Origin: Siphonodentalium dalli
Lineage: Eukaryota > Mollusca > Scaphopoda > Gadilida > Siphonodentaliidae
Assembly (NCBI GenBank): GCA_032622095.1
Contig: CP136063.1
Location: 93,539,980-93,603,979 of the forward strand
Reading direction: 5' to 3'
Length of the DNA stretch: 64,000 bases
In this document: piece by piece, positions 21,777 through 32,990 of the stretch
How positions within the stretch are numbered: the stretch's first letter is position 1
Layout of the letters: each line of letters opens with the position of its first letter
Notes under the pieces: model-generated
Told to the model about the DNA's origin: nothing
The model's database searches: none
What the model saw: only the letters and a program-made list of their open reading frames with translations
Position numbers and translations under genes: made by a program

Positions 21777-24237
21777 GGGTGTGACTAATTACTGCCCGGG
21801 AAAGCCCGGGCGGGCCCGGGCAACCCCATGGGCCCGCCGACAGGGTAATGTGATGGCTTATGTTAGTAGGATACAAAATAAGCATAGATTATGAAAATTT
21901 ACTTGCTGTGTCATGGACCGCTTGTTTATTAACCCTTTAAATGCCGATATAGACAAAAAGAACCCGGGAGAGTCCGGGCACACAGGGACCCGATCAGATT
22001 ATATATTGATGACTAATGGTAGCGAGGCACTTACTAAAGGTATACTGTGAAGATTGACTCGCCATCTCGTTCACGATCGGCTTCATTAACCCCTTAAATG
22101 ACGATATGCACCAGAAGAACACAGGAGAGCCCGGGCAGCCCCATGGACAACATAATATGATGCTTTATGGTAGTGGGATACATAATAAGTATAGGTTGCG
22201 AACGTTTATTTGCTGTGTCATCCACCGCCGGTTTTGTTGACCCTTTAAATTTCGATATTGGCTAAATAGTGAAAGAGACTAGTAACAAAAAATTTCACTT
22301 TATGACTAAAGTATGACATTTTGCACATATGTACATATTCACATACTAATTGATATTAGGTATGGCACCACGCTGAAATTTCACTTTAACCCCTCTTTTA
22401 AGGGATTTCCCGAATTTAAAGAGCGTTTCATAACTATATAATTTACTAAATGTCGCAACTACTCTTACCATGGAATATGCAATTAAAAATTAGGCATATA
22501 CAGTAAACTTGACTCTGCGAGATAAATTGATACATTTTTAGGCCAAAATTGGAACCCCCATCCAAGGTGGCCCTCAAAATGGCAGCCGTAAGTGGAAAAT
22601 TTGACATGTTTTCACAAATATATTGTATATTAGTTTCAGCTGTTTGGAACTGGTTGAGAATTTTACTTTATTTTGTTATTTTCATGTTAACTGATCATTT
22701 TAGCAATGAAATATGTCATTCATGGGGTTCCATCCCCCTTGAAATCCTTAAACAATCGATTTTTACAGAATTCAGTATAACATTTCACCAGAAATAAATT
22801 TTATCCTAGTCACATTTCAACAAGAAATGAGCAGAACTGCACAATGTAAGTGATGCATACCATTACTTGTGACAATATTAACCCAATGGAATCAAAATTG
22901 TCACTTTGGCTAAAAAGGGCTGTCAAAATGGCGGCCAATATATGGAAAATGGTAAATATGGTCTCAGTGTGCCATACAATCGCTTGTAAAAAAAGTTGTG
23001 GTTGATGTATAAAATTGGATATTATGTCGTAAGTACATTGAATACTAACATTTATGTTGCATCTTTGTTAAGTGTTACGATTACATTACTAAAATATTGA
23101 AATTTTCTCTCAAAATTCTAACTTATCAGGCTTGGACTATTTGAAACCATCTTTGAATTTTATTGATTTAATCAGTCTTAAATGCATCACATTGAGGTGA
23201 GTTTAGAAAAAATACTCAAGATGGCCTGCAAAATGTCCACAAAATTTGATAGAAAAGTTGATATTTTCACATATATTCTGAACATTATTCTCTACTCTTC
23301 TGTAAAGGTAGCAAATTGTCATTCACTTTGTTATTAAACATGCTAATTAATCAACTGGCAACTATATATTCTATTATCGTTGTCCCTTTACCTCATGGGG
23401 CATGACATTTCCATTTTAAATGATGCAGAATGTAATTTTGCCGAAAACTTCTTATGGGATTCTGGCCATGTTTTTGAACGGAAATGAGCAGAACTTTGAA
23501 AATGAACTGAGAGGGGCATAATTATATGCCTACTCTGGCCCAATAACATGTGTAACCATTAAATGAATTGGGTGCCAGACCAGGTAACAGCAGGCCTTTT
23601 AGAAAGTCAAACAAGGAGATTAGTGAAAAGCTGCTTAATAACATCAGATTATGGGCCATTGGCATCAAGATTGATTGACTAATGTCACGAATGCCATTTC
23701 CTATATTGTACATATAAAAGGCCACCAGGATAGAAAATTATCTGAAATTACCTCCCAATCAATTAACATATACCTGAGCTATTGTGGAAAGTGACAGCCA
23801 CCCAGAGGTACACTTGTACAACTCACACATGGCTATACAATCATTCTATATATACAAAAAGACCACACAAATGACAACGTAGCCGCTGACTTTATAACCC
23901 CACTTGGGTTACCCGCACAATCCATACATGTGAACAGAGAGAGAGATATATATATATATTTATTTGGTAAAATAAACATTTATTTTCAGAACTTGTCAGG
24001 AACCCTTTAAATGCCGATATTGACTAAAAGAACCCGGGAGAGTCCGGGCACACAGGGACTTGTCAGGAACCCTTTAAATGCCGATATTGACAGGAACCCT
24101 TTAAATGCCGATATTCTATTATATATACCTGAGGAAGGGGAAACCCGAAAGCTCGTATGTTAAATACATAAAATAGGTCTTAAAAGGTGTTACTCTTCAT
24201 ATTTATTAATTATCAGCAGACCTATACGGCTAAGAAG

Positions 24238-24280
<43 letters not shown>

Positions 24281-25588
24281 TATATATAGATAGAGAGAGA
24301 TTCACTTGGCTATTAAACTTAATCAACTGACAACTAAATGTTCTATTCTGGTTGTCCCTGTACCTTATGGGGTATGACAATTCCATTTTGGCCATGTTTA
24401 GAACGGAAATGAGAAGAAATCTGAAAATGAACTGAGAGGGGCATAATTATATGCCTACTCTGACCCAATAGCATGTGGCTATTTTTGTTCCATTGAGTTG
24501 AAATATTCATAAGCAATGGTATGCCTCACTTACTGTGTACAGCTCTGTCCATTTCTTCTCAAAATATGACTAGAATCCTAAAGATGATTCTTGGTGACAT
24601 TTCATACAAAGTTCTGTAAAAATCAAATTATTGAGGGATCGGAAGGGACTGGGATCCCACGAATGGCATATTTCATTGCTTCAATGATCAGTTAACATGA
24701 AAAATACAAAATATTTCCGAACCAGTTACATACAGCAGAAACTTATCTAGATGATTTTGGTGAAAAAACATCAGATTGTCCTCTTTCAGCTGCCATTTTG
24801 ACGGCCATCTTGGACGGGAAGCTCCAATTTTACCATAAACATGTGGCATTATATCTATCAGAGTCATACAGTATATGTCTAATTTTAAATCGCAATTTTC
24901 ATGGTGAGATTAATTGCGATATTTAATAAATTAAATATTCACGAAACGCTCTTTAAATTCGGAAAATTAAAGTGAAATTTCAGAGTGGTTCCATACCTAA
25001 TATCAATTAGTATGTGAATATGTACATATGTGCAAAATGTCATACTTTAGTCATAAAGTGAACAATTTTGTTACTAGTCTATTCCACTATTTAGCCAATA
25101 TCGGAATTTAAAGGGTTAATAAAACCGGTGGTGGATGACACAGCAAATAAACGTTCGCAACATATACTTAGTATGTATCCCACTACCATAAGGCATCATA
25201 TTGTGTTGTCCATGTGCCCATGGGGCTGCCCGGGCTCCCCTCTGTTATTCTGGTGCATATCGTCATTTGAGGGGTTAATGAAGCCGGTCGTGAACGAGAT
25301 GGCGAGTCAATCTTCACAGTATACCTCTAGTAAGTGCCTCGCTACCATTAGTCATCAATATATAATCTGATCGGGTCCCTGTGTGCCCGGACTCTCCCGG
25401 GTTCTTTTAGTCAATATCGGCATTTAAAGGGTTAATAAACCCGCCGGTGGATGACACAGCAAGTAAATTTTCATAATCTATGCTTATTTTGTATCCTACT
25501 ACCATAATCCATCACATTACCCTGTCCGCGTGCCCATGGGGCGTGTCCGGGCGTGTCCGGGCTTGTCCGGGCAGTAATTAGTCACACC
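21777..25588. mobile_element. 3.8-kb fold-back element in intron 1 of gene A
   Basis: The ends GGTGTGACTAATTACTGCCC and GGGCAGTAATTAGTCACACC are perfect inverts, flanked by the 9-bp direct repeat GTCATAAAG (21768-21776 and 25589-25597). Arms of at least 1.1 kb are complementary with moderate divergence, each holding three GC-rich CCGGG blocks alternating with TTAACCCTTTAAATGCCGATAT-type blocks. Deeper inside, the arms carry diverged direct repeats. Long arms plus a 9-bp duplication resemble Mutator-like (MULE) elements; that label is an inference. No transposase frame is visible. Confidence 0.85.
23998..24300. repeat. Core of the fold-back element: copied GC block and TA microsatellite
   Basis: At 24000-24120 the GGAACCCTTTAAATGCCGATATTGAC block appears three times in a short span, out of place relative to its position in the arms. 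A (TA)n microsatellite follows at 24241-24290. The 24302-24480 part then repeats 23310-23530 in direct orientation. Confidence 0.7.
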
Positions 25589-26262
25589 GTCATAAAGCGG
25601 TGTCTTGAGCTGACGCCCGTCTCGACACAATTCTACATGCTAATGTGACCCAATCCACATCCGTTAATTAAATGTGGTTACGTCGCGTATGGGGAAATTC
25701 GTAACATTATCTATGACTCCAGCCATAAACTAATTTATATTAATTAACTAAAACTGATGTTTATGATAGCCTGTTAACAGGAACGTGTTCAGCATACATC
25801 TTCGACTCAAATTATTATATTTGATCAGATACTAGATCGGTATTACTACAAGGGATGTATTGAAATTATCTCCCTTTAAACGACGTGATCGAACGCACTA
25901 GTCAAACATGCTGTATTGCAGCTGCCAAACGCCAATTATAGCGATCGGTTACCCCTATACACCGACTGTAGAACAAGTTGAAACCAAATAGTTTTTTCTG
26001 ACAAAATATACACTGTTCACAAACATGAGAGTAAACATAACGGAATCACTGCTGGCTGTGGTCAAATATACAACGAATGATACGTACCAGTATAACTTTT
26101 GTCCAGAAAGTAGATGGAGCCCTGTGGCTAAATCCTAACTTATTTGTCAACAATTCTTGTGTTAAAATTACTATATCATACCATATATATACTTGAAAGG
26201 GAACAAATATGTTATCATTTGAATTTTCCTGCTACCCCTGGCATTACGTTGATGAGACTTAC

Positions 26263-26467
26263 ATGTGATCTCCTGACCCGGTCTGTACGTTGATGATGAA
26301 AGCTGGATTTCGTACGGCATCGCATCATTTCTCGTTTCTCCTGCATGCTTTTTGACATCCGGAATCATCGATCCACACACATGCGAAGGAGCACCTGTTG
26401 AATAACCCAATGTTCCATCTGTACCCAGTAAGAGCAACACCGAACATACCAGCGATATCCGTAACAT
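26263..26467 (-). CDS. Gene A, first coding exon: signal peptide and Reeler start
   Basis: ATG at 26467 opens MLRISLVCSVLLLL, a typical signal peptide, followed by GYSTGAPSHVC-GSMIPDVKK and then PYEIQLSSSTYRPGQEIT. The G-A-P-x-x-x-C-x-x-M-x-P opening and the PY-I...Y-PGQ-(I/V)-T strand define the N-terminus of a Reeler domain. The donor ACAT|GTAAGT after 26263 leaves phase 1, matching the exon at 21647. An acceptor-like CTTGTTATTCCAG lies just upstream of the ATG (about 26498), so a separate 5' UTR exon is likely. The full gene reads signal peptide, Reeler (18744-26400), DOMON (6906-14709). Proteins of this build are secreted or membrane-anchored; the vertebrate relative FRRS1 reduces ferric iron using a downstream cytochrome b561, which is not visible here. 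Confidence 0.93.
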
Positions 26468-26880
26468 ATTCAGCCTACCGACGTCAGCTGCACCTGGAAT
26501 AACAAGAGTGAGACGAGACCGAAATACAAGAACTCTGACTGAACAACTATGTCATACAAACATATTGAAAGGAACTAAAATAGTTAACGTTACGTATGGC
26601 AGTCATTCTTTATATATAAAGTAGTTGTAGTTGTGGTATAAGCATTGCTATTAAGCACTGACCACTTTTGTCGAGTTGCTAATGAATTGACTATACACTA
26701 TTATAATTAGTGAAAAGACGTTTAGTTAGTTTTCTGTATTGGTATCATTAGTTTGTCTACCATGGTTATCATCATGTCCGCATGACCGATTTCAACAATA
26801 TTTGATGTGTTGACTCGGGCTGCCCTGACAGATGTTATAACGCGTTAGTTTTTCAAAGGTTTAAAACATAAACATCTTAA
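26468..26880. other. Upstream region of gene A
   Basis: Probable 5' UTR intron or promoter side. No clear TATA or initiator can be assigned. Confidence 0.35.
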
Positions 26881-26884
26881 ATTT

Positions 26885-27575
26885 AAGCTTTGTTTAGATT
26901 GTCATTTTGTGTCAACTCGGACGGTTAGCTATAAGTTAAGTTATGTTTTGAATGTTGTTGGTGTCAAATCGCCCAGGGTATCTTTAACTTAAGTTACGTT
27001 TAGCATGTCGTTTGGTATCAAATCGAACTGTGCATATTTTAGTTATGTTATGTAGAGCATGTCGTTTGTTGTCAAATCGGCCAAGGTATCTTGAAGTTAA
27101 GTTATGCTATATAAGACAGGCATATATAGCAATAAACTCCACGAAGGAGATGGCTATATAATTTCATATATTCCGTATGAAAAGTTAAGTTGTGTTTCCC
27201 GTGTCATTAGTTGTTAATACGGACCGGGCAAATTTTAGTTATATTATGTTTATCATATTGTTTGGTATCAAATCGAATCGGGTATCTTTAAATTATGCTT
27301 TGTTTCTTCTTTCTCATGTCAGTTGCTGTCCCATCGGTCAGTATATCTTTAAGTTAAGTTATGTTCAGCATGTCTTTTGGTGTCATGTCGGGCAGGGCAT
27401 TTTTTAAAGTTAGTTATGTTTATCACGTCGTTTGGTGTCAAATCGTATCGGGCATAATTAAGTTAATTTATGTTCAGCATCTCGTTGTATCAAATCAGAC
27501 CAGTCATATTTAAGTTATGTTTATCATGCCGCTTTGTGTCCAATGGGTCAGGGCATGTTTAAGTTAAGTTAAGAC
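26885..27575. repeat. Irregular tandem repeat, about 55-bp unit
   Basis: Roughly eleven units of TTAAGTTATGTTTAGCATGT then CGTTTGGTGTCAAATCG-CGGGCATATT. Some units are expanded by unrelated sequence (27095-27180). No gene is supported. Confidence 0.85.
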
Positions 27576-27737
27576 TTTGGCGAAGAGACAATATATCTCG
27601 TTCGAGAGGTCGGGAAACCCACGTTGAAGTAGAAAATGCTAACTGTCCTCGAGATCACCGCAACCACAATACGTGTTGTTGGTTATAGGAAATCCGCGTA
27701 TTTGTGATCGCTTAGGATACTACAATTCAACCTTATA

Positions 27738-28190
27738 TGTGACCCGCCATATCAAATCCAGTCGTAAGTCGGGATTTTTTTTTACCCTGTGCCAATGCAT
27801 TCTCTTATATATGCGAGTCGACCATAGGTCGCCTCGCATATATAAGAGAATGCATTGGCCTAACAAATTTTTATCATTTTTTTAAAATAAATGTTTCTTA
27901 CAATTTTTAGGACATAAAATAAAAAAAACATCCATTACCCTGCAGGGAGCCCCACACATATATAGAAGCATATATAGGAGTGTCGTCTGCTCATGTTTGT
28001 CTGGGGCTCTGTATGGGTGAATTTTTAAAATTGTTAAAGAATACAAGAAAAAATTATTAAAATTGTTAGGCCAATGCATTCTCTTATATATGCGAGGCGA
28101 CCTATGGTCGACTCGCATATATAAGAGAATGCATTGGCACAGGGTAAAACAAATCCCGACTTACGACTGGATTTGATATGGCTGGTCACA
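27738..28190. mobile_element. Fold-back element with a hairpin inside each arm
   Basis: The outer arms TGTGACCCGCCATATCAAAT and its mirror (ending GGTCACATAT) extend about 130 bp. Within each arm sits its own hairpin, CCAATGCATTCTCTTATATA followed by TGCGAGTCGACC and the mirror. A unique AT-rich centre (27870-28065) separates the arms. There is no ORF beyond palindrome artefacts. Confidence 0.85.
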
Positions 28191-28580
28191 TATACGTGCG
28201 TGTAGAATATTATAATTATACTGCAAAAAGTTTTTGAACGCAGTTAGTAATTTGATGTTTGCGTTTTGTTCGAGGTTGTTCCACAAGATTGCTGCCCGGG
28301 GGATACAAGAGCGTCCATATATGGCTTTCTGGGTCAAAGCTGGGGATTTTGAGAGCATCTGCTTGTCTGATTTGTATACCAGATAATGCAATATTCGTGG
28401 GAGGACCATGAATTTGAAAATAGGTAGGAGCCATGCCATTAATCATTTTGTAGAATAGTCGAAGTTTCGATTTATTTCCGTATCCAGTTTCATTCAATAA
28501 AGTGAAACTACTAACCGATATGGTGGCACCTATATATATTGTCATTCGCGCGGCTTCATACTGCATGTCTCTATTTCCCC
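28191..28580 (-). pseudogene. Non-LTR retrotransposon ORF2 C-terminal remnant
   Basis: Minus-strand translation gives YEAARMTIYIGA, LLNETGYGNKSKLRLFYKMI and NGMAPTYFQIHGPP in one frame, then GRSCIPRAAILWNNL and LTAFKNFLQYN in another. This order (AAR-TG..., L-LGW-L--R---L-YK--NG--P-YL, then S-IP--I-LWN-L, FK--L) is the region after the reverse transcriptase core in many animal LINEs. One frameshift lies near 28350 and the 5' part is missing, so it is inactive. Confidence 0.75.
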
Positions 28581-28830
28581 AAACTGCTTTTTAGTGCATC
28601 AATCCCAAACAATATATACAAGCGTATTTTAATACGGATCTAACCAGGATACAAATATTGTTTTTGTGGAGATGATCTATCGAGATTATATCAAAATTTT
28701 CGGAGGTAAGATAATGATATTCACCTTGAAAATATGTTATTATGCATCGAATTTGATCTGCGTCATAATATTGAACCAACCAGTTTCAGGAAACATCAAA
28801 TTATTAGCTGTTGGTCAGGTAAAAAGTGGT
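28581..28830. other. Intergenic AT-rich sequence
   Basis: No supported feature; separates the LINE remnant from the next repeat element. Confidence 0.4.
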
Positions 28831-29630
28831 ATACCCCTGGCCAAGTGGCCCTGCTAATTTGCTGTGATGCTGGTGGGTCCTGCCTCATTGATATGATCCG
28901 GGTAGCCTGCAGTGTCCGCGCTGTCGGTGGCCAAACTGTACAATTGCCAATTTTTTTCGAAATTGGCCAATACCAATTTCATTTGGCCAAACTTTGTTTT
29001 ACCCCAAATGGAGATGGAAAAGTAGGGATAGGGCAAAGTGATGATGTTAAGTAAAAGTACCGTTATTTAATTTAAAGTTTTCGTTTTCGCGGTATATGGC
29101 TGATCTGAACAATCCAAGAAAAAACAAATATGGGTAGAAAACAGTCTAAAACATGTATATTGTGAATAGTTGTGTTACAAACGTCCATACTTGATATGGT
29201 TATCCCTGTCCTGATGCAGACACAGCTTCACCATTATTAAAATAGTTTAAAATATACATGTTCTTGAATGTTTCATACAGACATGCACTGACATTTTCTC
29301 AAATAGCCTCAGAAAAAAACAATTTGTAAAAATAGCGGCATCACTTTGCCCTGCCATCATCATAGCAATACAATAGGGCACACCATCATCATAGCAATAC
29401 AACAGGGCCCACCATCAACATAGCATTACAATAGGGCATACCATCATCATATCAATACAACATGGCCCACCATCAACATAACAATACAATAGGGCCCATC
29501 ATTACCATAGCAATACAACAGGGCCCACCATCATCATAGCAATCCAATAGGGCCACACCATCATCATAGCAATACAACAGGGCCCCGCCATCATCATAGC
29601 AAATTAGCAGGACAACCTGACCACGGGTGT
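28831..29630. mobile_element. ACCCCTGGCCAAGTGG inverted-repeat element, copy A
   Basis: The left end ACCCCTGGCCAAGTGGCCCT mirrors AGCAGGACAACCTGACCACG-GGTGT on the right. Shares the subterminal block TACCGTTATTT-TAAAGTTTTCG with copies at 53181-53689 and 56760-56990. The right part contains a 30-bp tandem expansion. Non-autonomous. Confidence 0.7.
29343..29612. repeat. 30-bp tandem repeat inside an element end
   Basis: About nine units of CACCATCATCATAGCAATAC plus AACAGGGCC. The unit resembles the single subterminal motif in copy B (CATCATAGCAATGCCGCAGG), so the array looks like an expansion of element sequence. Confidence 0.9.
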
Positions 29631-30414
29631 AGTGGGAGTATAATTTAAGTCTAACTTGGAAGTCTTACCTTATCGTGATCCTCGAAACTTCAAACGAATA
29701 TGCACCAAAGTATAGGGAGTATTCAACTTATATAGTTCATATAAGAACTTGAGTCACCTGCCAGTAAAGGTTGTATTATGATTCATTTATGTTTTGCTAA
29801 CTGCTTATTGTGACAAAACTGAGCACCCGCGAGTTTAACGGCGGTCCATTGAAACATTATATCTACCATTTACCGAGGGGTCTGCATGCCATTTCTTTAG
29901 AATAGACGCCGCTCATTGTGTACACCCACCGTGCATTGCATGGTATATATACTGTGCAATTACTGCTCATGCATTCGAAGCAGATCACTCCATTCTCTTG
30001 TAATTCATTGACAACGAACTCGCATTCAATGCTGAGTGGCCTGTGCCAGTGTGCGAATTTGTTTTACTTTAAAATATTATGGCATACATGTAATGGTAAC
30101 GTTGATATGACTTGCTATTTTATTTGACGCTCATGTCATGTCTCATTAATGGAGTATTACGTATATATATCGGTACAGGATTCCATGTTCATATAATGTG
30201 GGCAAACCAAATATGTACATAGCCCGTGTGCGTTACACTAAATACTGTCCATTGATTGGCCAACTGCCAATTTTGTCATTTGTTTCATATCTAAATAAAA
30301 CACACCGCTATTCGAACCGACGGCATATCTTGTTGACCTGAATAACTATGAGTGGTTGGTAGAATATATGGACGCATTTTTGTTATATAGTGCGCGGCCA
30401 TAGATAATACGATA
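29631..30414. other. Intergenic sequence, nothing recognised
   Basis: AT-rich and without domain-bearing ORFs. Confidence 0.4.
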
Positions 30415-31244
30415 GAGAGTAATTAATTGGCTCCGCGAATTACGTTAAATAATTCACGAGAGGCAAGAGACGTCGGTAAGAAACGAGTGCGCGTTAGCGC
30501 ACGAGTTTCTTACCTAAACGTCTCTCGCCTCGAGTGAATTATTTAACGTAATTCTCGGAACTAATTGATTACTCTATTTATTACACTTCTGCATCAATTT
30601 GGTGCGCCAAATATGATTAAAACACCCATAATTAATGCATGAAAGTACCGATGTGAAGAAAGATCAACCATCGAAAATTCAGTCTAGATCAGTAAGCAAC
30701 GTAACGTCAATGACGTAACAAGAAATGACATAATTCACTAGTGACATTACTATTTTTATTTAACGGCGTTTTAAATGTAAATCGCGCATAGGAGTGTAAT
30801 AAATAGCTTATATTCATATTTATTTTGCTATATATGATCAGCTGAATTCGTTATACATCGCAGCACTGTCAGTTGGCCCAAAGACTGTCTTTTATTACAC
30901 CCCTACGTGGGATTTCCATTGAAAACGCTGTTTATTAAAAATGGTAATGTCACTAGTGAATTATGTCATTTCCCGTGACGTCATTGACGTTACGTCGCTT
31001 ACTGATCTAGACTGAATTTTCGATGGTTGATCTTTCTCCACATCTGGACATTCATGCATTAATTCTGGGTGTTTTAATCATATTTGGCAAACCAAATTGA
31101 TGCAGAAGTGTAATAAATAGAGAAATCAATAAGTTCCGAGAATTAAGTTCAATAATTCACTCGAGGCGAGAGACGTTTCTTTCCGACGTCTCTCACCTCT
31201 CGTGAATTATTTAACGTAATTCTCGGAACCAATTGATTACTCTC
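30415..31244. mobile_element. Three-level palindromic element with TA flanks
   Basis: GAGAGTAATTAATTGG and CCAATTGATTACTCTC are the outer inverts, flanked by TA (30413-30414 and 31245-31246). Each end is a separate hairpin (30415-30580 and 31117-31244). Between them lies a third inverted repeat, TTATTACACTTCTGCATCAA to its mirror ending near 31117, with its own inner GGAGTGTAATAAATAG / TTTATTACACCCC pair. No transposase is visible. Confidence 0.85.
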
Positions 31245-31246
31245 TA

Positions 31247-32665
31247 TGCGCCACATCAGGTGTGCGTGAAATTGGTAAGTTATTACCAAGGTATGCCAAC
31301 TTGGGGAGTGTAGCATTCTACTAACATCACCGAAATTTTCAAAGAAATCGACCATACCACTCCATAGAAAACAGTATCTGAACTACGCTCAATTGTAAAT
31401 ATTTACATACCGATTCGGGACGCAGCTATCGCCGATAAACTAACACAGCTGATTTCGCAATCGAGAGTCATTGCATTTAATTAATATATAAGAATGGCAG
31501 TGTGTTGTCAAATTGGAATAATACCCTACCGGACTGTTTCACATCACTTTAAATACATTCCCAGGCATTTGCTATTGGTCCGCTGTACCTACCGATCGCC
31601 ATTCTAAACTAGCTAAGGTTTGCCCCAATCTAGTGTGGAATTTACCAATACATTTTACCACTCCTATTATACCGAGTAGTAGACATAACATAGAAGATAC
31701 TACCAATAGTACTGAAACTGAAACATGAATGTAGATAGTAGTGAATCTGAATGTGATTAACGTGCAATTGAAATGACGTCATACACAGTATATATATATA
31801 CACGATATATCTGCTAATGCTTAGACATTTACATATCACAAGATTCAACAAACCTCGAAAGTATCAAAATGACCAGGCTCTTGTAACGTATGTTGTCATC
31901 GCCAATGGGGATCACCTGACTCACTTGATAATTGGCCTGGTCAACCCGAATTTAGCATGCAATGTTGTCTCCAAAGTATAACATGAAACATGTAGCGACG
32001 AAAAATGGACAATATACTGATAAACGAACGAGAGAACTACAAATGCTCCAAGTTTGCAATTTAATATTATTTAAACATCACGTATTATCCATTAAATGTC
32101 TAAATTTAAGGATAATACGGATCATATAAATTCCCATAGATTTGACATATATATACGTGCAATTTACGGACACTTATTCTCCCACATTTATGTGGAAATG
32201 CGTGTTACATTCGATTTTTAAAAATACGTGCAATTTACGGATCATTCATTTTCGAAATAACACATTTTATGGATGCTTTAAATTTCAAATATACGCCTTA
32301 TCTATAATCTAATTAAAACTTTTGCGGACAAGTTTATATACACGTCTACGTGCCTTTTACGTGGAACTACGAGATAGTTCAATGCTATGAATCTTTAAAA
32401 TCATTTTAATCCATATAATTCACAGCATTATCCAGGTCACACAATCGCACAGTCTCGGTGGTTAGTAAAAGATATTGCTCTGAGAATAGAGGGAAATATC
32501 GAAAGTTGGTACGATATAATCAAAAACAATGTTCCAACAAAATAGAAATAGAAAATATAAATTATACACATATATAGAAATTGCATAAATTTCTGCATTT
32601 TTTCACCCTCATTTCATAGTAGTCTGGTAATAATACTATAGTATGTTGAAATAACGATCACTCAC
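31247..32665. other. AT-rich intergenic sequence
   Basis: The word ACGTGCAATTTACGGA occurs twice (near 32157 and 32227) and relates to 33490. Otherwise featureless. Confidence 0.4.
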
Positions 32666-32862
32666 CAATTATCAACACGCTGGGTCTCTTCGCCAATCAA
32701 TATATAATTATGGCTCGTTTGGAGGCCATTATCCAACACTTGGATGGTTTGCCGCCACCTCCGGTTCGTGGAGATACGCCCCACTTGAGCTACCGAATGA
32801 TCTTCCACCAAAGAGTCGGGAAAGGTTGAAAAACTCGAAGAGTCACCTTCGTCTGATATTTC
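32666..32862 (-). other. Candidate transcribed exon opposite a promoter
   Basis: A 65-codon stretch without stops and without Met ends exactly at a strong donor (AATTG|GTGAGT). It includes peptides such as STNRRWRQTIQVLDNGL and ILIGEETQRVDN. It lies just downstream, on the minus strand, of the ETS/CRE cluster at 32893-32918. It could be a coding or 5' UTR exon, or chance; no family recognised. Confidence 0.35.
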
Positions 32863-32892
32863 TCAAATTTTCAAAACGAAAATTTTAGAATG

Positions 32893-32918
32893 CCGGAAGT
32901 CTTCTCGGTATGACGTCA
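32893..32918. promoter_or_regulatory. ETS and CRE motif cluster
   Basis: CCGGAAGT (consensus GABP/ETS site) at 32893-32900 and a perfect CRE, TGACGTCA, at 32911-32918 sit 34-60 bp upstream of a well-framed ATG. They are enclosed by the inverted pair GAATGCCG/CGGCATTC. Such clusters are typical of CpG-type, often bidirectional, animal promoters. Confidence 0.5.
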
Positions 32919-32951
32919 TCGGCATTCTCGCAAAATAATTGGTTTTGCAAA

Positions 32952-32990
32952 ATGGCTGACGACCCGGGGTTTCCCCAAGCATCCATATAC
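32952..32990 (+). CDS. Candidate first coding exon of an unknown gene
   Basis: ATG in a favourable context (AAAATGGCT) opens MADDPGFPQASIY and the frame runs to donor TAC|GTAAGC in phase 0 after 13 codons. Position right behind an ETS/CRE cluster, CpG content above the surroundings, and an immediate donor support a start exon. No following exon was identified and the peptide is too short to name. Confidence 0.45.
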
